Source: Desulfospira joergensenii DSM 10085
GTDB taxonomy: Bacteria > Desulfobacterota > Desulfobacteria > Desulfobacterales > Desulfobacteraceae
Length of the DNA stretch: 64,000 nucleotides
Assembly: GCF_000420085.1 (NCBI RefSeq)
Contig: NZ_ATUG01000001.1
Coordinates: 930,001 to 994,000, forward strand
Direction: 5' to 3'
The translations under genes were made by a program, and so were the position numbers. A model generated the notes under the pieces. That model saw only the letters and a program-made list of their open reading frames with translations, did no database searches and was not told the DNA's origin. Below are positions 9,426 to 17,260 of the stretch, piece by piece (the stretch's first letter is position 1; each line of letters begins with the position of its first letter).

Positions 9426-9750
9426 TAAATCATACTCCTTTGATGATGTATACTCGTGCTAAGAAAGTATAAATTAGCACCAAATTGGATCAATGTAAAG
9501 AATTGATCCTCCAAAACACTTGACCGTCAAGCTTTACAGCCCGTCCTTCCCAAAAGCCCAGACCGGTTCGGCCGGGCTCCCAAGAAAGGATTTCAGTCAG
9601 TTCTGGGAAACTATTTTCATACTTTATGCTAAAATACAACTCTTCGGGGAAGAAAAAGTTTGATGAAGCTGATTTCAATAAAGAGATGAGCTTTCCAAAC
9701 AAAGGGGGGGGTGAAGCCGGCTTTTTTCCATGGGGATGGCCCAGGATTCC

Positions 9751-9781
9751 AAAAAAAACGGCCCGGAAAAATTCCGGGCCG
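9751..9781 (-). terminator. Rho-independent terminator of the fdhA end of the Hdr-Fdh cluster
   Basis: On the minus strand a 10-bp perfect stem, CGGCCCGGAA pairing with TTCCGGGCCG around a 3-base loop, is followed directly by eight Ts. It lies 25 bases after the fdhA stop codon. The remaining bases between 9426 and 9750 hold no recognisable gene; a 70-codon frame there has no family and poor start context. Confidence 0.92.
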
Positions 9782-9806
9782 CCTCTAAGTTCATTTTTTA
9801 AACGGG

Positions 9807-11846
9807 TCAGGCTTTTTCAATTCTCACTGCACAGACCTTGAATTCGGGAATCTTGGCAATGGGATCAAAGGCCGGATTGGTGAGTTTGTTCACATTGGCC
9901 TCCTCAAAATGAAAGGGCATGAATACCACGCCTTTTTCCACCCGCTCCGTAACCATGATCCGGGTGGTAATCTCCCCTCTTCTTGAGGCCACCTTTACCG
10001 GTTGGCCGTCACAGACATCCATGGCCGCCGCATCATCGGGATGAATTTCAAGGGATCCTTCGGAAATCTCGAAATCCAGGGCCGCCGAGTTCCGGGTCAT
10101 GGTACCGGTATGGTAGTGGGCATAGACCCGTCCCGTGGTCATCCAGAAGGGATATTCTTCATCCACCTGTTCGGCCGGTCCCTTGTGGGAAACGGCATGG
10201 AAGAGTCCCTTGCCCCGGGTGAACTTCCCGTCCTTGTGCAGGAACGGGGTGCCCGGATGGCCCGGAGCCGGACAGGGCCATTGGATGCCCTCCCCCTCCA
10301 GGCGGTCATAGCGGATGCCGGCATAGGAGGGAGTCAGGGAAGCGATTTCATTGAAGATCTCTTCCGGGGATCCGTACTCCATGGCAAGGCCCAGGCGGTT
10401 GGAGATCTCCTGGATGATCACCCAGTCGGGCCGGGAATCCCCCACCGGCTCCACAGCCTTTCTCACCCGGGTCACCCGCCGCTCCGTATTCACGAAGGTT
10501 CCGTCCTTTTCCGCAAAGGATGCACCGGGCAGGACCACATCGGCCAGCCTGGCCGTGGGGGTGAGGAAGATATCCTGGACCACCAGGAAATCCACCTTTT
10601 CAAGGGCCTTGACCACATGGCCGGCATCGGGATCGGAAACCACGGGGTTTTCCCCCATGATCCACAGGGCCTTGAGCTTTTCCTCTTCTATGGCGGTCAG
10701 CATCTCCGGGATGGTCAGTCCGATGTTGGTGGGCAGTTCATCCACGCCCCAGGCCCGGGCAAACTTTTTGGATGCCTCCCCCAGGGTCACGGGCTGGTAT
10801 CCGGTGAATACATTGGGCAGGCCGCCCATGTCGCAGGCGCCCTGGACATTGTTCTGACCCCGCAAAGGGTTCACACCGGACCCGGGCTTGCCCAGGTTGC
10901 CCGTGAGCATGGCCAGGTTGGCCAGAGATTTTACATTGTCCACCCCGTTGGTGTGCTGGGTGATACCCATGCAGTAGATGATGGATGCGGTTCCGGCCTG
11001 GCCGTAAATTTCAGCGACTCTTTCCATATCGGCAACAGATACCCCGGTGATGGCGGAGCATGCTTCCAGGTCAACGGATTGAATCAATTTCTGAAAATCA
11101 CCGAATCCCTCGGTATTGGACTCAATAAAGGCCTTGTCTTCCAGTCCCTTGTCCAGGATCTTCTTCATGATCCCGTTGAGCAGGGCCACGTCGGTCCCGG
11201 GTTTGTGGCGGACATAGAGGTCTGCAAATCCGGCTATCTGATTTTTCCGGGGATCGGCCACCACAAGTTTCGCCCCGTTTTCCAGGGCCCGGAAGATCCG
11301 GGTGGCCACCAGGGGATGGGCCGTGGCCGTGTTGGATCCGATGATGAAGATGGCGTCGGTGTTTTCAAGCTCGGCCACGCCGTTTGTCATGGCACCGCTT
11401 CCAAATGCTGCGGCAAGACCTGCCACAGTGGAAGAATGTCACAGCCGGGCGCAGTGATCGACGTTGTTGGTTCCAAGCCCTGCCCGGGCCAGCTTCTGCA
11501 TGAGAAAGTTCTCTTCGTTGGTCACCTTGGCAGAGGCGAAAAATCCAAAGGCGTCACCGCCCCCTTCCTTATGGATGGCCTTGAACCGGTCGGCCGTGTA
11601 GTTCAGGGCCTCTTCCCAGTCCACTTCCGTAAGTTCCCCGTCTTTTCGGATCATGGGACGTTTAAGGCGTTTTTCACTCTGGACAAATTGGTGGACGTTC
11701 CAGCCCTTGATACAGAGCCTGCCCTCGTTCACCGGACTGGTCTTGCAGGGGATGGTGCCTGTGAGTTTTCCGTCCAGGCTCTCCAGGAATAGATTACACC
11801 CGCAGCCGCAATAGGTGCAGGTGGTCAGGGTCGTTTGATATTCCAT
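9807..11846 (-). CDS. fdhA: Formate dehydrogenase catalytic subunit, selenoprotein
   Basis: Molybdenum- or tungsten-bis-MGD formate dehydrogenase, about 679 residues, oxidising formate to CO2. An N-terminal 4Fe-4S motif (C10-x2-C13-x3-C17, then GRLCIKGW) is followed by molybdopterin domains and a C-terminal dinucleotide-binding domain. Codon 136 is an in-frame TGA at 11441-11439 within the motif HCARL-U-HSSTVAGL, aligning with Sec140 of E. coli FdhF (RV-U-HGPSVAGL). Read as stop, the gene would look split in two. A hairpin with a GGUCU loop sits 18 nt after the UGA, the spacing remembered for E. coli fdhF. ATG at 11846 is preferred over an upstream TTG. It is the last gene of the Hdr cluster, so its electrons probably go through the preceding Fe-S protein and MvhD to HdrA. 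Confidence 0.95.
11412..11441 (-). promoter_or_regulatory. bSECIS element of fdhA
   Basis: Covers the UGA (11441-11439) and the downstream hairpin GGCA-GGUCU-UGCC on the transcript. The loop GGUCU and its 18-nt distance from the UGA match my recollection of the E. coli fdhF SECIS, which SelB binds. Confidence 0.85.
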
Positions 11847-11872
11847 AATTCTCAATTATCCATTCTCAATTA

Positions 11873-12670
11873 TCAATTATCGGGTCCCATGATGGACAGG
11901 GGAGATTTTTCACCTTTTTTCAGCCCCGAGGTAAACCCGAACTCGGCATTCATGATCCTGGCGGTTTTCTTGTACAGGAGCCGCAACGGGATATCCGAAG
12001 GACAGGCTTCATCGCAGAGGCCGCAATCCACACACCGGTCTGCCATGTGCATGGCCCGGGTCAGGTGGAATACCGGGATATCCACGGGCAGGTCCCCCTT
12101 GGATACCAGGTCCTCACATTCCAGGCTGCACTCTTTGCAGAAGCACATGGGGCAGACATCCCTGCACCCGTAGCACTTTATACATTTGCCAAACTGGGCG
12201 GTCCAGAAATCAAATCGTTTATCCAGATCCATGCCTTCCATCTCATCCAGTTTTGCAGGCTCAATGGCAGAGGTTTCACCGCCTGCCACCAGGACCTCGG
12301 GAAAGGGTTTTCTGCATTCACAGGCCTTGGCCAGATCCGGGGGGCATCCCAGGCCCACGGCCGTCACCTTGTCTTCCTCAAGCTGATTCAGACGAAAAAG
12401 CCCGAAAAGCCCCCGCTCGTCACACCCCCGGACCAGGACCCCGAACACTTCATCGGGATAGGCCCTGGCCAGGGTCACCAGAACCCGGTTCAGAGGGTAG
12501 CGGGCATCCCCGGCCTTTTCCCGGTCTCCCAGGCTGAAACCGGTAAGGTCGTCCGGATCCCGGAACAGATGGGGAGCCACATGGCCGTTCTTCTCGATCA
12601 GTCCCACAAAACCGGCAATCTTTTTTTCGCTCAAAAGCTGAGCCACACGCTCTTTTATGGTTTCCATCAT
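11873..12670 (-). CDS. Iron-sulfur electron-transfer protein between FdhA and MvhD (FdhB/HdrC-like)
   Basis: Soluble protein of 265 residues. A first part of about 150 residues has a few cysteines (GLGCPPDLAKACECRKPFP). A dense cysteine region follows (CIKCYGCRDVCPMCFCKECSLEC), then a standard motif CVDCGLCDEACPSDIPL, indicating two or more 4Fe-4S clusters. Similar proteins accompany FdhA in anaerobes and are thought to pass electrons from formate dehydrogenase to partner subunits. The start is ATGATGG, overlapping the TGA stop of the double-Sec mvhD gene; a start 40 codons upstream would lie inside that gene and is rejected. Its own TGA stop is followed at once by an in-frame TAA. Exact partner is inferred from context. 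Confidence 0.8.
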   Translation of the reverse strand: MMETIKERVAQLLSEKKIAGFVGLIEKNGHVAPHLFRDPDDLTGFSLGDREKAGDARYPLNRVLVTLARAYPDEVFGVLVRGCDERGLFGLFRLNQLEEDKVTAVGLGCPPDLAKACECRKPFPEVLVAGGETSAIEPAKLDEMEGMDLDKRFDFWTAQFGKCIKCYGCRDVCPMCFCKECSLECEDLVSKGDLPVDIPVFHLTRAMHMADRCVDCGLCDEACPSDIPLRLLYKKTARIMNAEFGFTSGLKKGEKSPLSIMGPDN

Positions 12671-13110
12671 GCTGTTCTCTCTGTCTTTGCCGCTCCTGAT
12701 TTCAAAGGCGACGGACCCAATTTTTTCAAAGTATCGATAAAGGAGTTTACCTCTTCCACGAACTCCGGTGCTTCGGCCGAAGAGACCCACCGTGCCCTGA
12801 GGCGCTCTTTTTCAATTCCGGTAAAGTCCAGCATCTGGGACAGAACCTTGACCCGCTTTTCCGTAGAATAATTACCGTACAGGTAATTGCATTCGCTTAG
12901 ATGTCAGCCACCCACAAACACCCCGTCGACCCCCTGCTGGAAGGCCCGGAGCACATGGTGGGGAGACACGCTTCCCGAACACATCACCCGGATGATGCGG
13001 ATATTTGACGGGTACTGCATACGACTAACCCCAGCCAGGTCAGCAGCGGCGTACGCTCACCAGGTGCAAAGAAAGCAGATGATATTGGGTTCGAAATTTT
13101 CGTTACTCAT
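12667..13110 (-). CDS. mvhD: MvhD/FrhD-like 2Fe-2S protein with two selenocysteines
   Basis: Delta subunit type of F420-non-reducing hydrogenase/Hdr complexes, 147 residues, a 2Fe-2S protein feeding electrons into HdrA. Two in-frame TGA codons must be read through. Codon 18 (13059-13057) gives C12-x2-C15-TW-U18-AYAAADLAG, where the family has CNWCSY...ADLAG; codon 69 (12906-12904) gives GG-U69-HLSEC73NY, where the family has GCHxGDCHY. RVMCSG is intact. Both positions are conserved, presumably cluster-binding, cysteines. A hairpin follows each UGA at 13 and 15 nt. The paralogue at 16808-17236 has Cys at the first position and Sec at the second, proving homology. The true stop is also TGA and overlaps the next start. 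Standard gene callers would miss this gene altogether. Confidence 0.92.
12870..12906 (-). promoter_or_regulatory. bSECIS element of mvhD2, second Sec codon
   Basis: UGA at 12906-12904, then 15 nt, then a perfect 7-bp stem AAUUACC-UGUAC-GGUAAUU on the transcript (12888-12870). Same place and spacing as in mvhD1, where the outermost pair is C-G instead of A-U. Confidence 0.8.
13025..13059 (-). promoter_or_regulatory. bSECIS element of mvhD2, first Sec codon
   Basis: UGA at 13059-13057, then 13 nt, then a 6-bp stem CUGACC pairing with GGUUAG (one G-U) around loop UGGCUGG, on the transcript. The cysteine-encoding paralogue at the same site (about 17150-17175) does not form this stem. Confidence 0.65.
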
Positions 13111-13256
13111 TTATTTTATTCCTTTGTTAAAAAAGCAAAACAGCTATCCGCGGGAACGGCGGGAACAGTTTTTGTCCCGGCCTCTTTCATCATCCCTCTC
13201 TCCCTCAAATACTGTTCTCCTTACACTTTTCTTCAACTATATATCTGGTTCTCCCA

Positions 13257-13379
13257 GTTTGGATGAGAATTTGCCCGGGTGCAAGGCGCAAAGAATTTTA
13301 AGACCGGAGCTTACGAAAAGTACGTGAGGATCTTAAAATTCTGCAGCAACGCCGCAGATGGGTGTATTCTCGTCCAAAC
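13257..13379. repeat. Palindromic intergenic element, copy B
   Basis: A 123-bp imperfect palindrome starting three bases after the stop of the split hdrA C half. Outer arms are GTTTGGATGAGAAT and ATTCTCGTCCAAAC (one mismatch). Inner arms AGAATTTTAAGA (13292) and TCTTAAAATTCT (13331) are perfect. It shares end sequence and internal words (TTGCGCCTTG, CACCCATCT) with the element at 16650-16782, in the opposite orientation. It looks like a dispersed MITE- or REP-like repeat and could also act as an RNA hairpin between genes. The rest of the gap to 13110 holds no gene. Confidence 0.8.
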
Positions 13380-13382
13380 ATC

Positions 13383-15071
13383 CTAGGCGGCCCCTATCTG
13401 TGCCAGCAGTTGCTCCGGCTTATACCCCCTCAGCTGGGCCGAGTGGGAGGGACAGGTGGCAGCACAGTTGCCGCAGCCCTTGCACAGGATCTCATTGACC
13501 TCACAGATCCGTTTTTCCCGGTTAAAGGAAATGGCCCCGTAGGGACACATGGGCAGGCAGGCAAGACAGCCGACACAGGAGTCCGGGTTGATCTGGGCCA
13601 CGATGGCGCTTTTGACCAGTTTTTCCTTGAACAGGATGGCCGCCACCCTTGCCGCCACACCGATTCCCTGGGTCCGGGCCTCCGTGGACGTGGCCGGATA
13701 CCGGCCCGAGCCGGCGACAAAGATGCCGTCTGCTGCAAAATCCAGGGGTCTGAGCTTGGCATGGGCTTCCAGAAAAAATCCGTTCTGGTCCGTGGGCACC
13801 CTAAGCATATTGGCCAGCTGCCCGGCATCTTTCCGGGGCACCAGCGGTGTGGACAAAACCACCAGATCCGTATCCAGCTCAAGGGTTTCCCCGGTCACAG
13901 CCTGGAAAAAAGAGACCTTCCCGTTTTCAACCCTGGGTGGATTCTCAGGGGAATAGACATCAAATCTCACTCCCTTTCCCCGGGCATCCCAGAGCATCTG
14001 CTCCTTATGGGTGCCGTACATCTGCATGTCCCGATAGAGCACCCGGACATCGGCCAGGGGATATTTCTCCTTGACGGCCATGGCGTTTTTCACGGCGGTC
14101 ATGCAGCAGATCCTGGAGCAGTACTCCTTTTTCTCGGTCCTGGCCCCGGCGCACTGAATAAAGACCATGCGCCTTCCCTTGAATCCGGCCTGGTCCAGAG
14201 AGTTGTTCTTCAGGTTCTGTTCCAGTTCCATAAGAGAGATCACGCCGGGATCACCATACCCGAAAATCCCTTCCGGAATCAGGGGAACCGCCCCGGTTGC
14301 CACCACCATGGATCCGATTTTCTCGGTGATTTCGCCCTGGTCTGTCTCTAATTTCACCTCATAGTTGCCGATGTACCCTCCTGTGGATTTTACCCGGGCT
14401 CCGGTATGGCAGGTGATATTGGAACGGGATTTTACATCCTGAATGATCCTGTCCAGGAAGTCCCGGGCCGTTTCCCCGGTATCCAGGGTCCCCACGGATT
14501 GAAGCAGTCCCCCGAAGTTCCCGCTCTTTTCCACCAGAATGACATCCAGTTCCATATCTGCCAGGGCCTGGGCCGCGGAAAGCCCTGCCACGCCGCCTCC
14601 GATCACCAGAATCTTCCGGATCAGGGAGGATTCGATTTCCTCCTGGGGCTCCAGACCGGCGGCCTTGGCCACGCCCATGCGGATCAGGTATTTGGCCTTT
14701 TCAGTGGCATCCTCTCTTTTGCCCATGTGAACCCAGGAACACTGGTCCCGGATATTGACCATTTCAAACAGATAGGGATTAAGGCCGGCTTCTGCACAGG
14801 AACTGGAAAACAGGGGATGATGGGTTCTGGGAGAACAGGAGGCCACCAGAACCCGGTTCAGGTTCTGTTCCGTGATGGCTTTCTTGATCTCCACGATCCC
14901 GGATTCCGAACAGGTATACAGGTTTTCCTTGGCATAGACCACATGGGGCAGGGTTGAGGCATACTCGGTCACATCGGAGCAGTCCAGGTGGCCGGCGATA
15001 TTGGATCCGCAGTCACAGACAAACACCCCGATGCGGGGTTCTTCATAGGATTTTAAATTCTCTTTGATCAT
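13383..15071 (-). CDS. hdrA: HdrA C-terminal half (second HdrA, split gene)
   Basis: 562 residues matching the second half of full-length HdrA. It begins with GVFVCDCGSNIAG and the CSPRTHHPLF / NIRDQCSWVH segment, then an FAD-binding Rossmann domain ([20 protein letters not shown], near residue 152), the FIQCAGARTEKKEYCSRICCM region, and two C-terminal 4Fe-4S motifs (CVGCLACLPMCPYGA and CKGCGNCAATCPSHSAQL). It lies 14 bases after the N-half gene with its own AAGGGGG ribosome site. The full-length paralogue at 17261-20308 carries the same two halves as one chain, so this gene and the next upstream form one HdrA unit. HdrA is the flavin-bifurcating subunit of Hdr complexes. Confidence 0.92.
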   Translation of the reverse strand: MIKENLKSYEEPRIGVFVCDCGSNIAGHLDCSDVTEYASTLPHVVYAKENLYTCSESGIVEIKKAITEQNLNRVLVASCSPRTHHPLFSSSCAEAGLNPYLFEMVNIRDQCSWVHMGKREDATEKAKYLIRMGVAKAAGLEPQEEIESSLIRKILVIGGGVAGLSAAQALADMELDVILVEKSGNFGGLLQSVGTLDTGETARDFLDRIIQDVKSRSNITCHTGARVKSTGGYIGNYEVKLETDQGEITEKIGSMVVATGAVPLIPEGIFGYGDPGVISLMELEQNLKNNSLDQAGFKGRRMVFIQCAGARTEKKEYCSRICCMTAVKNAMAVKEKYPLADVRVLYRDMQMYGTHKEQMLWDARGKGVRFDVYSPENPPRVENGKVSFFQAVTGETLELDTDLVVLSTPLVPRKDAGQLANMLRVPTDQNGFFLEAHAKLRPLDFAADGIFVAGSGRYPATSTEARTQGIGVAARVAAILFKEKLVKSAIVAQINPDSCVGCLACLPMCPYGAISFNREKRICEVNEILCKGCGNCAATCPSHSAQLRGYKPEQLLAQIGAA

Positions 15072-15085
15072 TGCGGCGGTCCCCC

Positions 15086-16630
15086 TTATGACGCCTTCCG
15101 GGATTTATGTTTCATCACGGTCTGGGCGGCCCGGGCAGCGGCAGAGCTTGCCTGGGCCACGGATTCCGGGATATCCATGGGACTGTGGGCACAGCCGCAG
15201 ACAAAGATTCCCTCCCGGGTGGTATCCAGGGGCTGGGCAGGATCGGTCTTGAAGAATCCGAATGCGTCCAGCTCAACCCCCAGGGTCTGGGCCACCCTGT
15301 CCGTATTTTTGACCGGAGCGCAGGCCGTGGCCAGAACCACCAGGTCATAGCTTTCCCTGACCACCTTCTGGAGATGGGTGTCCTCGTAGATCAGGACCGG
15401 AGACTCATTTTCCCCTTTTGTGATCTCAGCCACCCGGGACCGTTTATAGGCGATCCTTGAGGAATTGCCCCCCCGGATCTTGTACTCCTCAAACCCCTTG
15501 CCCACGGCCCGGATATCCATGCCGAAGATGACCGATTCCGTGTCGTTATCATGCTCATGGGCAATGATGGCCTCCTTGATGGAATGCATGCAGCAATACC
15601 CGGAGCAGAAAGGATAGAAGCGTAAGTCCCTGGATCCCACGCACTGGATAAAGGCCAGCTTCTTGGCCGTGGTTACGGCGCCCACCTTTTTCTCCAGGGC
15701 CTTGAACTGGTTGTCCATGGCCTGGTAATCCCGGGCTTTGGAAGCCCAGCTTTTCGAATCTTTGGCCAGGTCGTCCTTTTCAGCCAGGGATTTATCGGCC
15801 AGCCCCTGTAAAAAATCAGCAGAACTCATCCCGTGTTTTTTCTCAAACCGGTTCAGGGTCTTGGTCAGCTTGGCCATTTTCTTGTCCATATCCGCTTTTT
15901 CCGCTTTGAGCTTCCGGTCCGAAGGCCGGTAGATATGCCCTTCCGTGGGGCCCGAGGCAGAGAGAAACCGCTCAAATTCCATGGCCGTGATCACATTGTC
16001 CAGCTGGGCGTATCTGTACTCCGGCATCCGGACCGGGTCGAAAATATCATACCCCGTTGCCAGCACAACCGCTGCCACGTTCAGCTCCACCTGCTCTTCG
16101 GTCTGGTCAAAATTAATGGCCTTGGCCTCGCATTTCTTGGCACAGATCCCGCACTTCTTGCCTGTCAGGATCCGGCAGTGGTCCGGGTCAATGGCATGGG
16201 TGGAGGGGATGCCCTGGGCAAACCAGGAATAGATGGCCTTTCTTTCTGCATGGCCTTCATTGTAGAGGTCCGGCACAGGGGTGGGGCAGACCTCGGTGCA
16301 GGCACCACAGCCCGTGCACTTGTCCGCATCCACATATCTGGCCTTCTTCAGAACCTTTGCCGTAAAATCCCCGGCCTTACCGCTGAGCTCAACAAGCTCG
16401 CTGTAAGCCATCAACTCTATATTGGGATGTCGACCGACATCCAGCATCTTGGGCGACAGGATTCAGATGGCACAGTCATTGGTGGGAAAGGTCTTGTCCA
16501 ACTGGGCCATTTTCCCGCCAATGGAGGGGAGCCGCTCCACCAGGTGAACCTTGAATCCCATTTCCGCCAGATCCAAAGAGGACTGGATCCCGGCAATACC
16601 GCCGCCGAGAACAAGGATATTTTCAGTCAC
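15086..16630 (-). CDS. hdrA: HdrA N-terminal half, selenoprotein, with helical insertion
   Basis: 514 residues, starting at GTG with GGAGG 7 bases upstream and reading [20 protein letters not shown], an FAD Rossmann motif. Codon 56 is TGA (16465-16463) in PTNDCAI-U-ILSPKM, where HdrA normally has a Cys in NDCxxC-ILSPK. Two 4Fe-4S motifs follow ([28 protein letters not shown]). A Lys-rich, coiled-coil-like insertion of about 90 residues (roughly 225-310, including [14 protein letters not shown] and FKALEKKVG) precedes the FIQCVGSRD region and is absent from the other HdrA here. A perfect GGUC-loop hairpin stands 20 nt after the UGA. If UGA were a stop, only an internal ATG start just after it would be found and the FAD motif would be lost. 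Confidence 0.94.
16425..16465 (-). promoter_or_regulatory. bSECIS element of split hdrA
   Basis: UGA at 16465-16463, then 20 nt, then a perfect 7-bp stem GGAUGUC-GGUC-GACAUCC on the transcript (16442-16425). The GG-starting tetraloop is as expected for SelB recognition. Confidence 0.85.
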
Positions 16631-16649
16631 AATCTACCTCCTATACTAT

Positions 16650-16782
16650 GCTTGGACGACAACTCACCCATCTACTGGATCGCTTTAAAAATTTACCCAA
16701 TCGTATGATCGGGCCCCACGCACAAGAGTACGCTCCGGGTTCACATTTTCTTGCGCCTTGTTGAGTAAGTTCTCGTTCAAGC
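16650..16782. repeat. Palindromic intergenic element, copy A
   Basis: A 133-bp element in the gap between mvhD1 and the split hdrA N half. Ends are GCTTGGACGA (16650) and TCGTTCAAGC (16773), inverted with one mismatch. It shares CACCCATCT and TTGCGCCTTG with the element at 13257-13379 but is diverged and reversed. It is weaker internally as a hairpin than copy B. Confidence 0.7.
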
Positions 16783-16807
16783 TCAGATTCTCTCTTTATA
16801 CTATTAT

Positions 16808-17236
16808 TTAAGCAACTTGAGGGCTTGCCTTGATATTTGCCGGGCCCAGTTCTTTAATTTTTTGAGTAAACTCATTGGCCACATCGGCAAATTTATTGCC
16901 CTCTGCCGATGAGATCCATTCCAGCCTCACCCTCTGGGTGTCAATGCCCAGAAGCTCTATCAATTTCCGGGTCATCTCAAAGGTCTTGGTGGCTTTCACA
17001 TTACCGTCCAGGTAATGGCAGTCTCCGATATGTCAGCCCGAGACCAGGATCCCGTCCGCTCCCTTCTCAAAGGCACTGAGAATATAGTTGGGGGTGATGC
17101 CGCCCGAGCACATGACCCGTATGATCCTCATATTGGGCGGGTACTGAAACCGGCTCACTCCGGCCAGATCTGCTGCCGAGTAGGAGCACCAATTGCAGGC
17201 AAAGGTGATGATCCGGGGTTCAAAATTATCGCTCAT
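16808..17236 (-). CDS. mvhD: MvhD/FrhD-like 2Fe-2S protein, selenoprotein
   Basis: 142-residue electron-transfer subunit linking an input dehydrogenase to HdrA. It contains [16 protein letters not shown] near residue 14, RVMCSGGI near 43 and, after an in-frame TGA at codon 68 (17035-17033), [14 protein letters not shown], where the family has SGCHxGDCHY. The continuation [25 protein letters not shown] is the normal family C-terminus, so this is not a stop. The transcript hairpin CAUUACC-UGGAC-GGUAAUG begins 15 nt after the UGA. It lies 24 bases after full-length hdrA. It is paralogous to the gene at 12667-13110, which carries a second Sec where this protein has Cys17. Confidence 0.94.
16999..17035 (-). 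promoter_or_regulatory. bSECIS element of mvhD1
   Basis: UGA at 17035-17033, 15 nt spacer, then a perfect 7-bp stem with loop UGGAC at 17017-16999. The outermost base pair is exchanged as a pair relative to mvhD2 (C-G versus A-U), evidence for selection on the RNA fold. Confidence 0.85.
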
Positions 17237-17260
17237 CAGAACTTCCTTACTTATTCATTA

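Noticed and set aside
9490..9702. 70-codon minus-strand gene
   Set aside because: No ribosome site and no recognisable family; it lies between a promoter region and a terminator.
11439..11441. fdhA as a pseudogene broken by a nonsense codon
   Set aside because: The UGA is exactly at the Sec position, both sides are conserved and a SECIS hairpin follows.
10002..11792. 596-codon open frame on the plus strand
   Set aside because: It lies antisense to fdhA. The GC-rich gene leaves the opposite frame open; the translation is Gly/His/Pro rich with no domain.
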